A DNA stretch of 34,091 nt from Bacteriovoracaceae bacterium (GTDB taxonomy: Bacteria; Bdellovibrionota; UBA1018), in NCBI GenBank assembly GCA_947500275.1, contig CANMSW010000001.1, forward strand, positions 1 through 34,091, written 5' to 3'. Both the position numbers and the translations under genes were made by a program. This document shows, piece after piece, positions 8,433-16,800 of this stretch. Under the pieces are notes generated by a model, which searched no databases, was not told where the DNA came from, and saw only the letters and a list, made by a program, of their open reading frames with translations. Each line of letters starts with the position of its first letter. Within the stretch, counting starts at the first letter, position 1.

Positions 8433-8732
8433 CTAGTTTTTCAGGTTTTCAATTTCACTTAAATCTACATTGCCGCGCAGATAAAAGAGCCGCGTGGAAA
8501 GCCCAAGTCCGATTCCAAATTGCGCTAAACCGGCTAATAAAATCACTACTGCGTAGGCCTCTCCTGATGAGACAGGGAAGCTGTCAGAGCCAATACCGGA
8601 AACCAAAAAGGCTAATGCGGCAGACAGACTGAGAAGCTGTATTCCTACCAGAAGCCTCAGTACGCCTGCGCGAAGCAGAACGCAAAGGAGTCCCGAGACA
8701 GCGAGCATCGCTACAGGCATATAATAAATCAT
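8433..8732 (-). CDS. nuoK: NuoK-like subunit with both membrane glutamates changed to Gln
   Basis: A 99-residue, three-helix protein of exactly the usual NuoK length. It aligns well with E. coli NuoK: the GVLRLLVGIQLLSLSAALAF stretch matches the E36 helix, and LLAGLAQFGIGLGL matches the E72 helix. Even the C-terminal NVDLSEIENLKN matches. The two glutamates that are essential for proton transfer in the family are Q32 and Q71 here. Gln is the neutral isostere of Glu, and both changes occur in otherwise conserved surroundings, so misalignment is unlikely. The start ATG overlaps the stop of the NuoJ-like gene by four bases (ATGA), which suggests coupled translation. Confidence 0.88.
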   Translation of the reverse strand: MIYYMPVAMLAVSGLLCVLLRAGVLRLLVGIQLLSLSAALAFLVSGIGSDSFPVSSGEAYAVVILLAGLAQFGIGLGLSTRLFYLRGNVDLSEIENLKN

Positions 8733-9301
8733 GATTCCGACACCCCACCCTGAGCGGCGGCCCGTTTAAGAACCCTGGGTCTCGATATTGCTCCAACGCC
8801 AACTATAGTGAGAAAGGTGCCTACCCCCACCATGAGAAGCGCAAGCATTGGTCCGTTTGCTAGCGCCTCACCTAAGCGTGCTACGGCAGACGCACCCGAC
8901 TTACCGAGGGTGCCCTCCGCTCCATGTTTCTGTAAGCCCAGGCCGTTCACACCTAGCAAGAAAGTCCAACCCAGGGCGACGCTCACCAAGAGGCCACCCA
9001 CCGGGAGAAACGCTGCCAACTTCCCCCTCGGATGGGCAGCCCGTGCCCGTCGCGAGGACGCGCCCTCCGATGGGTCCAGGATTTCCCCAAAGGTCGAACC
9101 ATAGGCCAAAAAAGCGACAGTACTTGAAGATCCCAACACCCAAACGAGGAGTGTTATAAACTCAGCTCCGAAGTGGAGAGCAATACATCCGAAGAGGAGG
9201 TTCACACACCACAGCGCAAGCACGGCACTCGTAAAACTTCTCCCAAGCGCTGCGAACATGCTTGCGACTCCCAGTAAAGCCGAGAGCACCCAAATCATCA
9301 T
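8729..9301 (-). CDS. nuoJ: NuoJ-like membrane subunit of the divergent complex I paralog
   Basis: A 190-residue protein with about five membrane segments. The block FGAEFITLLVWVLGSSSTVAFL matches the NuoJ TM2-TM3 region, where the family has AEFLA followed by the VY-x-GA-x-MVLF hinge. Here the hinge Tyr is Trp and the Gly-Ala pair is Gly-Ser. This is the helix that carries the conformational pi-bulge in complex I. The segment at about residues 76-93 is basic and polar (SSRRARAAHPRGK), an expected cytoplasmic loop. The start overlaps the NuoI-like stop by four bases and the stop overlaps the NuoK-like start. The identification rests on this block and on position. Confidence 0.75.
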   Translation of the reverse strand: MMIWVLSALLGVASMFAALGRSFTSAVLALWCVNLLFGCIALHFGAEFITLLVWVLGSSSTVAFLAYGSTFGEILDPSEGASSRRARAAHPRGKLAAFLPVGGLLVSVALGWTFLLGVNGLGLQKHGAEGTLGKSGASAVARLGEALANGPMLALLMVGVGTFLTIVGVGAISRPRVLKRAAAQGGVSES

Positions 9302-9948
9302 AATTCTCCCTTTATTTTTTGGCTCTCGGTAGAAGACCCCTGTTCACTTCTATCTGAAAGTTCAGAAAGAGAGAAAACCGGAGCACCCTGAGTATCGCGC
9401 TGTACCTTCTCCCACCGACTCTTCTGCTCGGCTGTGATTCTGCCGCGACCAAAACTGGCCGACATATCGGCGAGATCATAGACAGCCCGCTCATAGGCTT
9501 TAGTGTGGACGAGTGAAGTCGGAATACAAGACTCCACACAGAGTCCGCAGAAGGTGCAACTTGAGAAATCAATATCGAAAACTGATACCCAAGCCTTCTG
9601 GGAGTCCGGGACTTGAACTGTTTCCACCGTGATACATTTCACGGGGCAAACTTTCTCGCAGTCTCTGCACCCCGTGCACCGCTCAATATCATTAAAGAGT
9701 AAACCACGAACCCTTGCCGGAAGATCGTTCTCGGTCCGTGATGAAATGGGATCTGGATATTGCTCAGTCACTTCTTTTCGGAGGTCCGCAGCATTCCCCC
9801 CGCGCAAGTAAGGGAGCGACGCGCGAAGTGCGTTCGAAAGGCTCGCAAGAGCGTCGCGCAAAGATTTGAATGAAGCGATCAAATCTTGTGTCAACCCACT
9901 GGAAAAAGACGGAGCAACAAGGTCTCTCTCTTCACCGCTCATACTCAT
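9298..9948 (-). CDS. nuoI: NuoI-like ferredoxin subunit with two intact 4Fe-4S sites
   Basis: A 216-residue protein with two complete C-x2-C-x2-C-x3-CP motifs: CTGCRDCEKVCP (C91, C94, C97, C101) and CTFCGLCVESCIP (C131, C134, C137, C141). These are the N6a and N6b cluster sites of the 23 kDa subunit. The frame is open upstream, but the ATG at 9948 is chosen. It overlaps the NuoH-like stop as ATGA and has AGGAGGAA (9956-9963) seven bases upstream. The extra 30-40 residues at each end relative to a minimal NuoI are polar and of unknown role. Intact clusters mean this operon still encodes an electron-transfer path, unlike its degenerate membrane partners. Confidence 0.9.
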   Translation of the reverse strand: MSMSGEERDLVAPSFSSGLTQDLIASFKSLRDALASLSNALRASLPYLRGGNAADLRKEVTEQYPDPISSRTENDLPARVRGLLFNDIERCTGCRDCEKVCPVKCITVETVQVPDSQKAWVSVFDIDFSSCTFCGLCVESCIPTSLVHTKAYERAVYDLADMSASFGRGRITAEQKSRWEKVQRDTQGAPVFSLSELSDRSEQGSSTESQKIKGEL

Positions 9949-10982
9949 GGAGAAATTCCTCCTGCCTTCAAAAGGGCGGAACCCATCAGACAAACGAGAG
10001 AGATCGGGCCGAGTGCGCGCCAAGAGAAATCAGCAACTTGATCAAACCGAATTCTCGGCATCACACGCCCAACTACGCCCAAAACCATCATGAGTGACAG
10101 CGTTTTAAGACCTACGAGGAAAACTTGAATCGCCTGATATGCAAAGGTATTTGCGGCGCCCTCACCTAGAACAGCCACTAAAACAGAGCTTAAGAACCCA
10201 GGAAGCGCCCAGCCACCCATGAATAGCCCTACCGTAAGAACACACCAAACAAGCACACCGTAAAACTTGATGATCACGGACAAAGAGGAGCGCCTCCCCG
10301 AGAACAGTGTGCCAAGTCCACCTCGAAGATCAGGGCCAGACGCCGTGCTATCAAAAGGGGGTAACGAGAGGATTACCATTCCTGATGCTAGAAAAATAAG
10401 AAATGAAACAAACAGAAATGGCTCCCTGAACATTAGCCAAGTACCCATGCTTGAGTCATGCGGGCTTAAAAGGTTCGACCACTGAAACCCTCCGGCGGAG
10501 AGTCCCACCGATATTAGCGAAATCATCGCTGGCAGAAAGCCTGATATCGCTTGAAATGCCGAGCGAAGCCCGGCAAGCCAACCTGTAAACTCGCGACTGT
10601 TCACACCCAGGAGGAGGCTACAAACAGAAACCATCAAGATGCACCAGAGTGGCAGGAGAATCGATAATCCTGTAATCGTCATGAGGAGATGCGGTGCAAT
10701 CGGTACTGTTACCATTGCCGCGTGGAGTGCGGCTAACTGCAGGGCCGGCCACAGGGCTAGCTGCGGGGTTTTGAGTTCCGGCGAAACCTTCTGAAGTAAT
10801 TTCAGCTGATCGGCAATCCCCTGAAACAAGCCGAGGGGTCCCACGCGATTCGGGCCAACTCGGGCCTGAAGATCGGCTCCAATTTTTCTCTCGAAGTATG
10901 AGTGCAGAAACCCAACCGGGAGCACAAAACCCAGTTGAAGAATCAAGAGCGACGAGAAGACTTTTGAAAGTGTTTCAATCAT
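9945..10982 (-). CDS. nuoH: NuoH-like membrane subunit lacking the glutamate funnel
   Basis: A 345-residue protein with about eight membrane segments. The first cytoplasmic loop is nearly canonical: ERKIGADLQARVGPNRVGP (from E31) and GLFQGIADQLKL. The NSREFTGWLAGLRSAFQ block also matches. The functional acids then disappear. The SYE motif reads SGF (E to F149). The AE-x-x-R-x-PFD block reads VILSLPPFD, with both Glu and Arg gone, and the following E-rich loop reads STASGPDL. The EYS motif reads LFS. The start ATG at 10982 has GAGAGG upstream and follows the NuoD-like stop closely; the frame is open 25 codons further up, but that would run into nuoD. The retained loop suggests it still docks NuoB/NuoD-like partners. 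Confidence 0.85.
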   Translation of the reverse strand: MIETLSKVFSSLLILQLGFVLPVGFLHSYFERKIGADLQARVGPNRVGPLGLFQGIADQLKLLQKVSPELKTPQLALWPALQLAALHAAMVTVPIAPHLLMTITGLSILLPLWCILMVSVCSLLLGVNSREFTGWLAGLRSAFQAISGFLPAMISLISVGLSAGGFQWSNLLSPHDSSMGTWLMFREPFLFVSFLIFLASGMVILSLPPFDSTASGPDLRGGLGTLFSGRRSSLSVIIKFYGVLVWCVLTVGLFMGGWALPGFLSSVLVAVLGEGAANTFAYQAIQVFLVGLKTLSLMMVLGVVGRVMPRIRFDQVADFSWRALGPISLVCLMGSALLKAGGISP

Positions 10983-10995
10983 TCTAGCCTCTCGA

Positions 10996-12138
10996 TCATC
11001 GGTCGATTTCCGCCAAGTTGAGGTCAAGGCTCGCCAGGACCAATGGAATATCCTCAAGTTGGCAGCCAGGTATGATCTCGGGTAACAGATCCAGCGGCGC
11101 CCGAGACGGCACTCTAAAGTGGACTCGTGATGGCCGCTCGCCTCCGGCGGATAAGACGTGACAGGTCAGTAAGCCCCGGGAGCTTTCCACTCGGGAGAAC
11201 CCTTCTCCGATCGGAATCTTAAATTTCTCATCTGCCTTCAAGCCGAGGGCGCTTCCGGTCGGCATGATTTCTGAGCACTGGCGTATAATATCCATCGATT
11301 GAACAATCTCTCGAATGCGAATCATGTATCGCCCATGACAATCGCCTTCGCGCTCTTCTCCCATCACCACATCAAAATCTAACTTCGAATAGGCAGCATG
11401 GGGCGCCCATCGTCGCGTATCCATGGCAATCCCGCTTGCTCGGGCATTTGGCCCCGAAAGACCAACCCTCTTGGCCGCTTCAGGAGTGATGTTTGCGGTT
11501 GCTCGTGCTCGACCTAAGAATGCCTGATTGTAGCTAAAAAGGTCGTTGTACTCTTTAAACCGGTGGCGCATGACGGCGCAAACTTCAAGCACCCGCTCTA
11601 AAAAGCCGTCGGTCACATCGTGGACTACGCCACCCATCCGGAGGAAATTAAGAGAAAACCGTGCACCTGTGAGTAGCTCGAAAAGATCGACAAACTTTTC
11701 CCGATCTCGCTGGACGTAGTGGAAAAGAGTTTCTGCTCCTACAGTGCGCGCTAAGCGCGCTACAAAGCCCAGATGCGATACCACCCGTGAAAGCTCAGCT
11801 GCTAGCGTTCTTACAAACAGGGCTCTTTCGGAAACCTCGATGCCCGCGAGATCTTCGACTGCCTGACAATAGGCGAGCTCCCCAAAAATGGCCCCCTCTG
11901 GGTCAAGGCGGTCAGATATCAGCACTCCGGCTGTCCAGCCCTCAGATTCAAATACTTTTTCAAGCCCTCGATGGGCAAATCCTGTTTCGGTTCTTGCGGA
12001 AACGACCAGCTCTCCATCGAGTACAAGCTTAAGCTGCATCAAGCCTGGCAAGCCTGGGTGATACGGGCCCATCACCCAGTTGGTCGAATCCGTCTGGAGA
12101 ACTTCCGTTTGAAAAGGCGCAGGGGCCATCGTCATCAT
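10996..12138 (-). CDS. nuoD: NuoD-like subunit with both quinone-site residues replaced by Pro
   Basis: A 380-residue homolog of the 49 kDa subunit that aligns along its length. Shared blocks are GFAHRGLEK, LTGARF, LSGPNARASG, DFDV, GRYMIRIREI and the C-terminal LAEIDR. In the N-terminal loop the first His is kept (GPYHPG, H27), but the quinone-contacting His (Thermus His38) is P31. The quinone-contacting Tyr (Thermus Tyr87) is P80 in DRLDPEG. No paired CxxC motifs are present at either end, so it is not a NiFe hydrogenase large subunit. The start MMTM at 12138 has GAGGA about seven bases upstream, 10 bases after the NuoC-like stop. It cannot use the normal quinone site, although the fold seems kept. 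Confidence 0.87.
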   Translation of the reverse strand: MMTMAPAPFQTEVLQTDSTNWVMGPYHPGLPGLMQLKLVLDGELVVSARTETGFAHRGLEKVFESEGWTAGVLISDRLDPEGAIFGELAYCQAVEDLAGIEVSERALFVRTLAAELSRVVSHLGFVARLARTVGAETLFHYVQRDREKFVDLFELLTGARFSLNFLRMGGVVHDVTDGFLERVLEVCAVMRHRFKEYNDLFSYNQAFLGRARATANITPEAAKRVGLSGPNARASGIAMDTRRWAPHAAYSKLDFDVVMGEEREGDCHGRYMIRIREIVQSMDIIRQCSEIMPTGSALGLKADEKFKIPIGEGFSRVESSRGLLTCHVLSAGGERPSRVHFRVPSRAPLDLLPEIIPGCQLEDIPLVLASLDLNLAEIDR

Positions 12139-12148
12139 TTTCTTGTCC

Positions 12149-12676
12149 TCACTGCTGCTCGGCCTTTTCGGTCGAAGAACCCAGTCGCCTCATGGGGAAG
12201 CCAAAATGATCGTGATCATGATCATGATCGAGTGAAAAGTCAGATCCAAAGTCTGGCCGATTTAAAAACTGGATCCCGAATAAAACTTCTATTTCCAGCT
12301 CGGAGCCGATCGCCGCAGGCCAGAACTGAGCGAGGGAAGGGAGCTCCGTGAGCTCGCCTGTGCCAGTGACCGGCAATACGACTCTCAACCAAAGACTTCG
12401 GCCAAACTGGCTCGTATCAGTCCACTTTGCGGTGACAAGAAGCCCACCTTGAAACTCCATCGCAAAAAGGTCTTCAAAAAATGAAAGACCTAGCTCATTC
12501 GATGACCGACGAAGCTGACTCAGCGCTTCTGAAAATGACTCTCTGCTCACAAAAATCTGAATCGCCCGGTTAGACCCGGTCGCTTCAAATTGGCTAACAT
12601 CTTGGATCGCTAAACCCTTAAAGACTTCGCGTACCCGCGCCGACCAAACTTCATGGGAAGATTTAGGATTCGCCAC
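12149..12676 (-). CDS. nuoC: Divergent NuoC-like subunit with an Asp-His tract
   Basis: A 175-residue protein in the nuoC position. The match is weak but recognisable near residues 118-140: LPSLAQFWPAAIGSELEIEV-LFGIQF parallels the family's PS-x-x-x-W-x-AAxWxERE and FGIxF blocks. The usual GHPDLRR and WEGHPLRKDY motifs are replaced by a stretch holding D150-H157, four Asp-His pairs, then FGFPMRR. The Asp-His tract is encoded by a 6-bp near-repeat with four GATC sites in 22 bases. The start is GTG at 12676, inside the end of the NuoB-like gene (14-base overlap), with GGAG upstream. The NuoC assignment is supported mainly by order and by the short match. Confidence 0.65.
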   Translation of the reverse strand: MANPKSSHEVWSARVREVFKGLAIQDVSQFEATGSNRAIQIFVSRESFSEALSQLRRSSNELGLSFFEDLFAMEFQGGLLVTAKWTDTSQFGRSLWLRVVLPVTGTGELTELPSLAQFWPAAIGSELEIEVLFGIQFLNRPDFGSDFSLDHDHDHDHFGFPMRRLGSSTEKAEQQ

Positions 12677-13145
12677 GAATCTTCTCCTGAAGGGTGATCA
12701 AGCCGTTCATAATAGCCTCGGGTCTGGGTGGGCAACCAGGCACATGGACATCCACCGGAATGATCCTTCCAACCCCTGAAAGACCTGTGTAGCTCCGATC
12801 CTCTGAAAATAAGCCCCCACAGCTGGCACAACTTCCAAGCGCCATTACGTACTTCGGCGCCAACATTTTTTCGTAAATCTGAAGCAGATGGGGCGCTGAC
12901 TTACGCGTCACTACGCCGCTCACAAGGAGAAGGTCCGCCTGAGAGGGTTCAAGCTGAGGAACACACCCAAACCGCTCGAGATCGTAGCGGCTCCCCAACG
13001 TCTCCATGACCTCATCGGCACAACAACCGGACTGAACGGCGTAATACCAAAGGGACCCAGAGCGAGCCCATTTCATGGCGCTCTCGAGTTTCGACAGAAA
13101 AAAACCACTCTGATTCTCTGATGCTGAAGGTCTGCCTTTATTCAT
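12663..13145 (-). CDS. nuoB: NuoB-like subunit with intact N2 cluster ligands
   Basis: A 160-residue homolog of the PSST subunit. All four ligands of the 4Fe-4S cluster N2 are in place: the tandem C41-C42 in SGCCADEVM, C106 in GSCASCGG and C138 in VPGCPPRPE. The SPRQADL block reads EPSQADLLLVSG, losing the conserved Arg. The start overlaps the NuoA-like stop as ATGA and has a strong GGAGGAG upstream. The N-terminal 18 residues are polar and not conserved. The protein should still receive electrons from the NuoI-like clusters. What accepts them is unclear because the adjoining NuoD-like quinone residues are missing. Confidence 0.92.
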   Translation of the reverse strand: MNKGRPSASENQSGFFLSKLESAMKWARSGSLWYYAVQSGCCADEVMETLGSRYDLERFGCVPQLEPSQADLLLVSGVVTRKSAPHLLQIYEKMLAPKYVMALGSCASCGGLFSEDRSYTGLSGVGRIIPVDVHVPGCPPRPEAIMNGLITLQEKIRGES

Positions 13146-13651
13146 AAAGACTCCTCCCGGTGATTTTCCTTCTCGGCGCGATAGGTCCGCAACAGGAATA
13201 GGTCGCCCTTTCCTGATCCATGTAGCAATCCAAGTAAGGCGAGCAATGCGATGGACAGGAGCAGAATCAGCGTTCGCGAATTCGTGGCAGCGCCCTCTCC
13301 GACGATCCCTACGCGATAGGCGAGTGGAATTAAAACCATGACCATTCCTAGGAGCAGGTGGGCAAACAGAGTTGTGACGAAAAACCGAGAGTTAAACCTC
13401 CTGCCGAGCAAGGGACTCGTCGTTTCGTCATCTCTCAATACTGGCTGATGCCCTTGGCTTGGCTCGACATGACTGGAGCGCGCCCGATTGCTGCCGCGCC
13501 GGGGCAAGAGCATGGTCCGTGAAATGATATAGAGAACAGCAGGTACAACCAAAGACACTGCTGCAGCAACAAAGAAGGGGAGGTAAGCCTGCCAGCTTGA
13601 CGATATCCCTTCAGTCTGAAATGCCGCTAATATTCCCTGCGCTTCGCTCAT
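13142..13651 (-). CDS. nuoA: Probable NuoA-like membrane protein, highly degenerate
   Basis: A 169-residue protein with three predicted membrane helices (about residues 22-45, 90-113 and 126-144), longer than the usual 115-140. It is first in an A-B-C-D-H-I-J-K-L-M-N order, which is the main support. The block RRFNSRFFVTTLFAHLLLGMVMVLIPLAY aligns with the family's RFSVRFYLVAILFLLFDVEVLFFYPWA. The Asp and Glu of FDVE are replaced by hydrophobic residues, and the Cys of the ECG loop is absent. The polar loop around residues 50-80 is expanded. Its stop overlaps the next gene as ATGA. No strong ribosome binding site precedes the ATG. An unrelated small membrane protein cannot be fully excluded. 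Confidence 0.6.
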   Translation of the reverse strand: MSEAQGILAAFQTEGISSSWQAYLPFFVAAAVSLVVPAVLYIISRTMLLPRRGSNRARSSHVEPSQGHQPVLRDDETTSPLLGRRFNSRFFVTTLFAHLLLGMVMVLIPLAYRVGIVGEGAATNSRTLILLLSIALLALLGLLHGSGKGDLFLLRTYRAEKENHREESL

Positions 13652-13782
13652 GATGTGCCCGCGTGTGTTACTGCCGGCATTAGGGGCCGGACTCGTGGCA
13701 TTGCCGGTGCCAGCTCGGTTTTATCGGGCGTCGGTTTAGTCACGAAATTTATTCGTAAATCCGAATTCCAGTTCGAACGAAA

Positions 13783-13811
13783 AAACTACTGAATGGAAAA
13801 AGGGGTGTCAA
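13783..13811 (-). promoter_or_regulatory. Candidate promoter for the divergent nuo operon
   Basis: On the minus strand a perfect TTGACA (13806-13811) is followed after 17 bases by TAGTTT (13783-13788), a weak -10 box. Transcription would start about 125 bases before the NuoA-like gene. The intergenic region 13652-13847 must also hold the promoter of mfd on the plus strand, for which I see no convincing boxes. Apart from GC-rich repeats around GCCGG, nothing else stands out there. Confidence 0.35.
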
Positions 13812-13847
13812 GGCAATGGGGGAGCAAGTTATCCTGAGGCCTGAGCC

Positions 13848-16800
13848 ATGAGCGCTACAGCAACAGTCCAAAATCCCTTCGCCCAGTTTATGGCGGCTTG
13901 CCACGCAAGCTTGGAGAGCAGCTTGAGTGGGCGCGCAGGCGCCGGGATCTCGGGGGCTACAGGCATAGCTCGAGCGCTTGTCCTTGCTCGGCTGTTAAGG
14001 TCCGCGAATCAAAAGACCGAGAGCTTCAGGCCCGCGCAGTGGGTCTGTATCTGCCCAAACGACGAGACACTCCAGGATCTGCACAAAGACCTGATCGAGC
14101 TGATCTCAGCTTTTTTTGAACAAAAGGACGCGCCTCGTGTTCTCGCCTTTCCAGATTGGGACGCAAACCCCTACACGACAGCGTCGCCCTCGATTCGTGT
14201 TCGACATGCTCGATTGGCCGCTTTGGCCGCCCTGCTCACCCCAGGGCCTCCGCTTGTCCTTTTGACGACGCCTGAGTCTTTCATCCGGGGCACGATTCCG
14301 TTGCAAGAGTTCAAGTCGCGGGCGATCCACCTGAAGGTGGGGCAGGAGGCTTCAGATCGAGACGAACTTCTCGCGTCCCTCTTCGCCTGCGGATACCTTC
14401 AGTCGGACCCAGTCGAAGATCCTGGTACTTTTGCGTTTCGCGGTGAAATCCTCGACATCTTTCCCCCAGGAAGACTGCGCCCCTTTCGCGTAGAGTTTTT
14501 TGATAACGAAGTTGAACGGATTCGTGAGTTTGACCCCCAAACGCAGAGGACTGAGGGCGGCAAGAGCGAAAGCCTGCGCGGTCTTTCCGAGATCATTCTC
14601 TACCCAGCACGTGAAGTCATTCTCGATGAAAACACGGTTCCTGCTCTTCGTGAAAACTTAAAAGCCCATGCCGACGATCTCGAGATTCCTCGCTCCGTTC
14701 GTGATCCGATTATGGCAGGGATCAGCCCGGCCCTTAACCCGGACCACGCCGACGCCTGGGTCCCTTTCTGCTGGAACAAGACTGAGAGCCTTTTCAATCA
14801 TCTTCAGGGGAATACGCACTTCACAGTCGTTGAACCCGAGGCCTGTATCGAATCCCTTCAAGCCACACGCGCTAGTTATGAAAGCGCATGCAGTCGCGCC
14901 CCCCTTCAAGGTCTAATCCTCCCTCCGCTCGAGAAGCTTTATGCCTTCGAGCCAGATCAGATGGCCCTCCTATCCAAGCGGGCAAACCTTAGCTTGAGAG
15001 GCGCTTCAACCGGGCAGCGATCCGACTCATCTTTTGACCTGGCAGGAGAAACTCCTTTAGTGGTCGCAAACCGACTCAAGGCCGAGGGATCCTCCTCGAG
15101 TAAAAATCTGGTCCGGCATCTCTTAGAGCTCGGCCACAAAGTATATCTTTTCTCACGTGCTGGAACTTCGATCGATCGTCTTGAAAAATATTTGCGTGAC
15201 GGCGAGGCACCCTTTCGCCACGTCTCGAATCCGTTTGATGGCTTACTTGAGGGGGCGGACTCTGGGTCCGGAGTTGCAGAAATTTTCAAGGGCAAGATAA
15301 CTTCCGGTTTTGTATGGAGCGCCGCCAAGGTTGCTATTCTTAGGGACTCCGACGCAACCGGAGCATCTGAAGTCAGCAGAAAGACGCGGGCGGCGCGAGG
15401 CCGAAAGAAAACTCCAGAAGAAGGCGGCCTCAGTGGCGCTAAGAACTGGTCCGAAATCCAGGCGCTAGCAGATCTTTCGACCAACGACGCCGTTGTTCAC
15501 GCAGACCATGGAGTCGGGAGATATCGCGGCCTAACTCGTCTTGCGCTCAACGGCGCACCGAGTGACTTCCTCCAAATCGAATACGAGGCGGGCGATAAAC
15601 TTTATGTTCCGGTCTGGAGGCTCAACGTCATCCAAAAGTACGCCGGCACAGGTGAGTCGGCCCCGTTAGATCGTTTAGGGTCCCAGAACTTTCTGCGCCA
15701 AAAGGATCGCGCGCGAGAATCCGCACAGGCTCTGGCAGTCGACCTCGTACGCCTTTATGCCGAGCGAACTTTGAGGCCGGGTATAGCTTTCGCGCCCCCA
15801 GACGATTCCTTCGAACGCTTTGAACTCGAGTTTCCATTCGACGAGACTCCCGACCAGATGAAGGCTATCGAGGCTGTTCTTGATGACCTTCAAAGCGGCC
15901 GCCCTATGGACCGCCTTGTCTGTGGCGACGTCGGGTATGGAAAAACCGAAGTGGCCATCCGTGCAGCGTTTCATGCGGTAGCGAACGGAAAACAAGTCGG
16001 GGTCTTAGTGCCCACCACACTTCTGGCGACGCAGCATGAGAGCACTTTCAAATCACGACTCAGTGCGAGTGCTATTCATGTCGAGAGCATTACTCGTTTC
16101 AAATCGAGAACTGATCAAAAACGAGTTTTAGAGGAAACCGCCGCCGGAAAGATCGACGTCCTCATTGGCACCCATCGAGTCCTGTCTAAAGACGTCCGTT
16201 TCAAGGATCTAGGACTCGTCATCATCGATGAGGAGCAGCGCTTCGGAGTAGAGCATAAAGAGCTCCTAAAAACGCTTCGGGTGAATACTCATGTCCTTAC
16301 ACTTTCGGCCACACCTATCCCTCGGACGCTTCACTTGGCCCTTTCTGGGCTCCGCGATATCAGCTTAATCAACACTCCTCCGGTCGACCGACTGCCCATT
16401 AAGACGTGGGTTTCGCGAAGAAACGACGAGATGATCGCCACTGCCATCAGAAATGAGCTTGCACGCGGCGGCCAAGTCTTTTTCCTGCATAACCGCGTTC
16501 AGACCATCAAAGAAACAACCGCCCAACTAGCAAGGACCATTCCTGAGGCCCGCTTTGGCATGGCGCACGGACAGATGAGCGAAAGGGACCTTGAGTCTGC
16601 AATGCAGTCATTCCTGAAGAAAGAAAAGGATGTCCTCGTCTGCACGGCGATCATCGAGTCGGGTTTAGATATTCCATCCGCTAATACGATTCTGGTGGAT
16701 CGTGCTGACCACTTCGGCTTGGCCCAGCTCTATCAAATTCGCGGAAGGGTCGGTCGCGGACAGGTTCGTGCGTATGCTTATTTGATGACGCCGGAAGAGG

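Noticed and set aside
9949..10023. 25-codon N-terminal extension of the NuoI-like protein into the NuoH-like gene.
   Set aside because: The ATG at 9948 has an AGGAGGAA seven bases upstream and an ATGA overlap, and the extension only mirrors the NuoH coding sequence.
12206..12232. CRISPR-like or regulatory repeat at the GATC tract.
   Set aside because: It is a 6-bp in-frame microrepeat within a coding gene, without spacers.
3310..13651. Reading the second nuo-like operon as a group 4 hydrogenase, Mrp antiporter or F420H2 dehydrogenase.
   Set aside because: The NuoD-like protein has no CxxC pairs for NiFe, there is no Mrp-type gene set and no FpoF-like subunit. The gene order and the NuoK and NuoH matches fit complex I.
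3310..13651. Reading the second operon as a decaying pseudogene cluster.
   Set aside because: All eleven frames are intact at family length with coupled starts, and the Fe-S cysteines are fully kept. That pattern is not expected from neutral decay.
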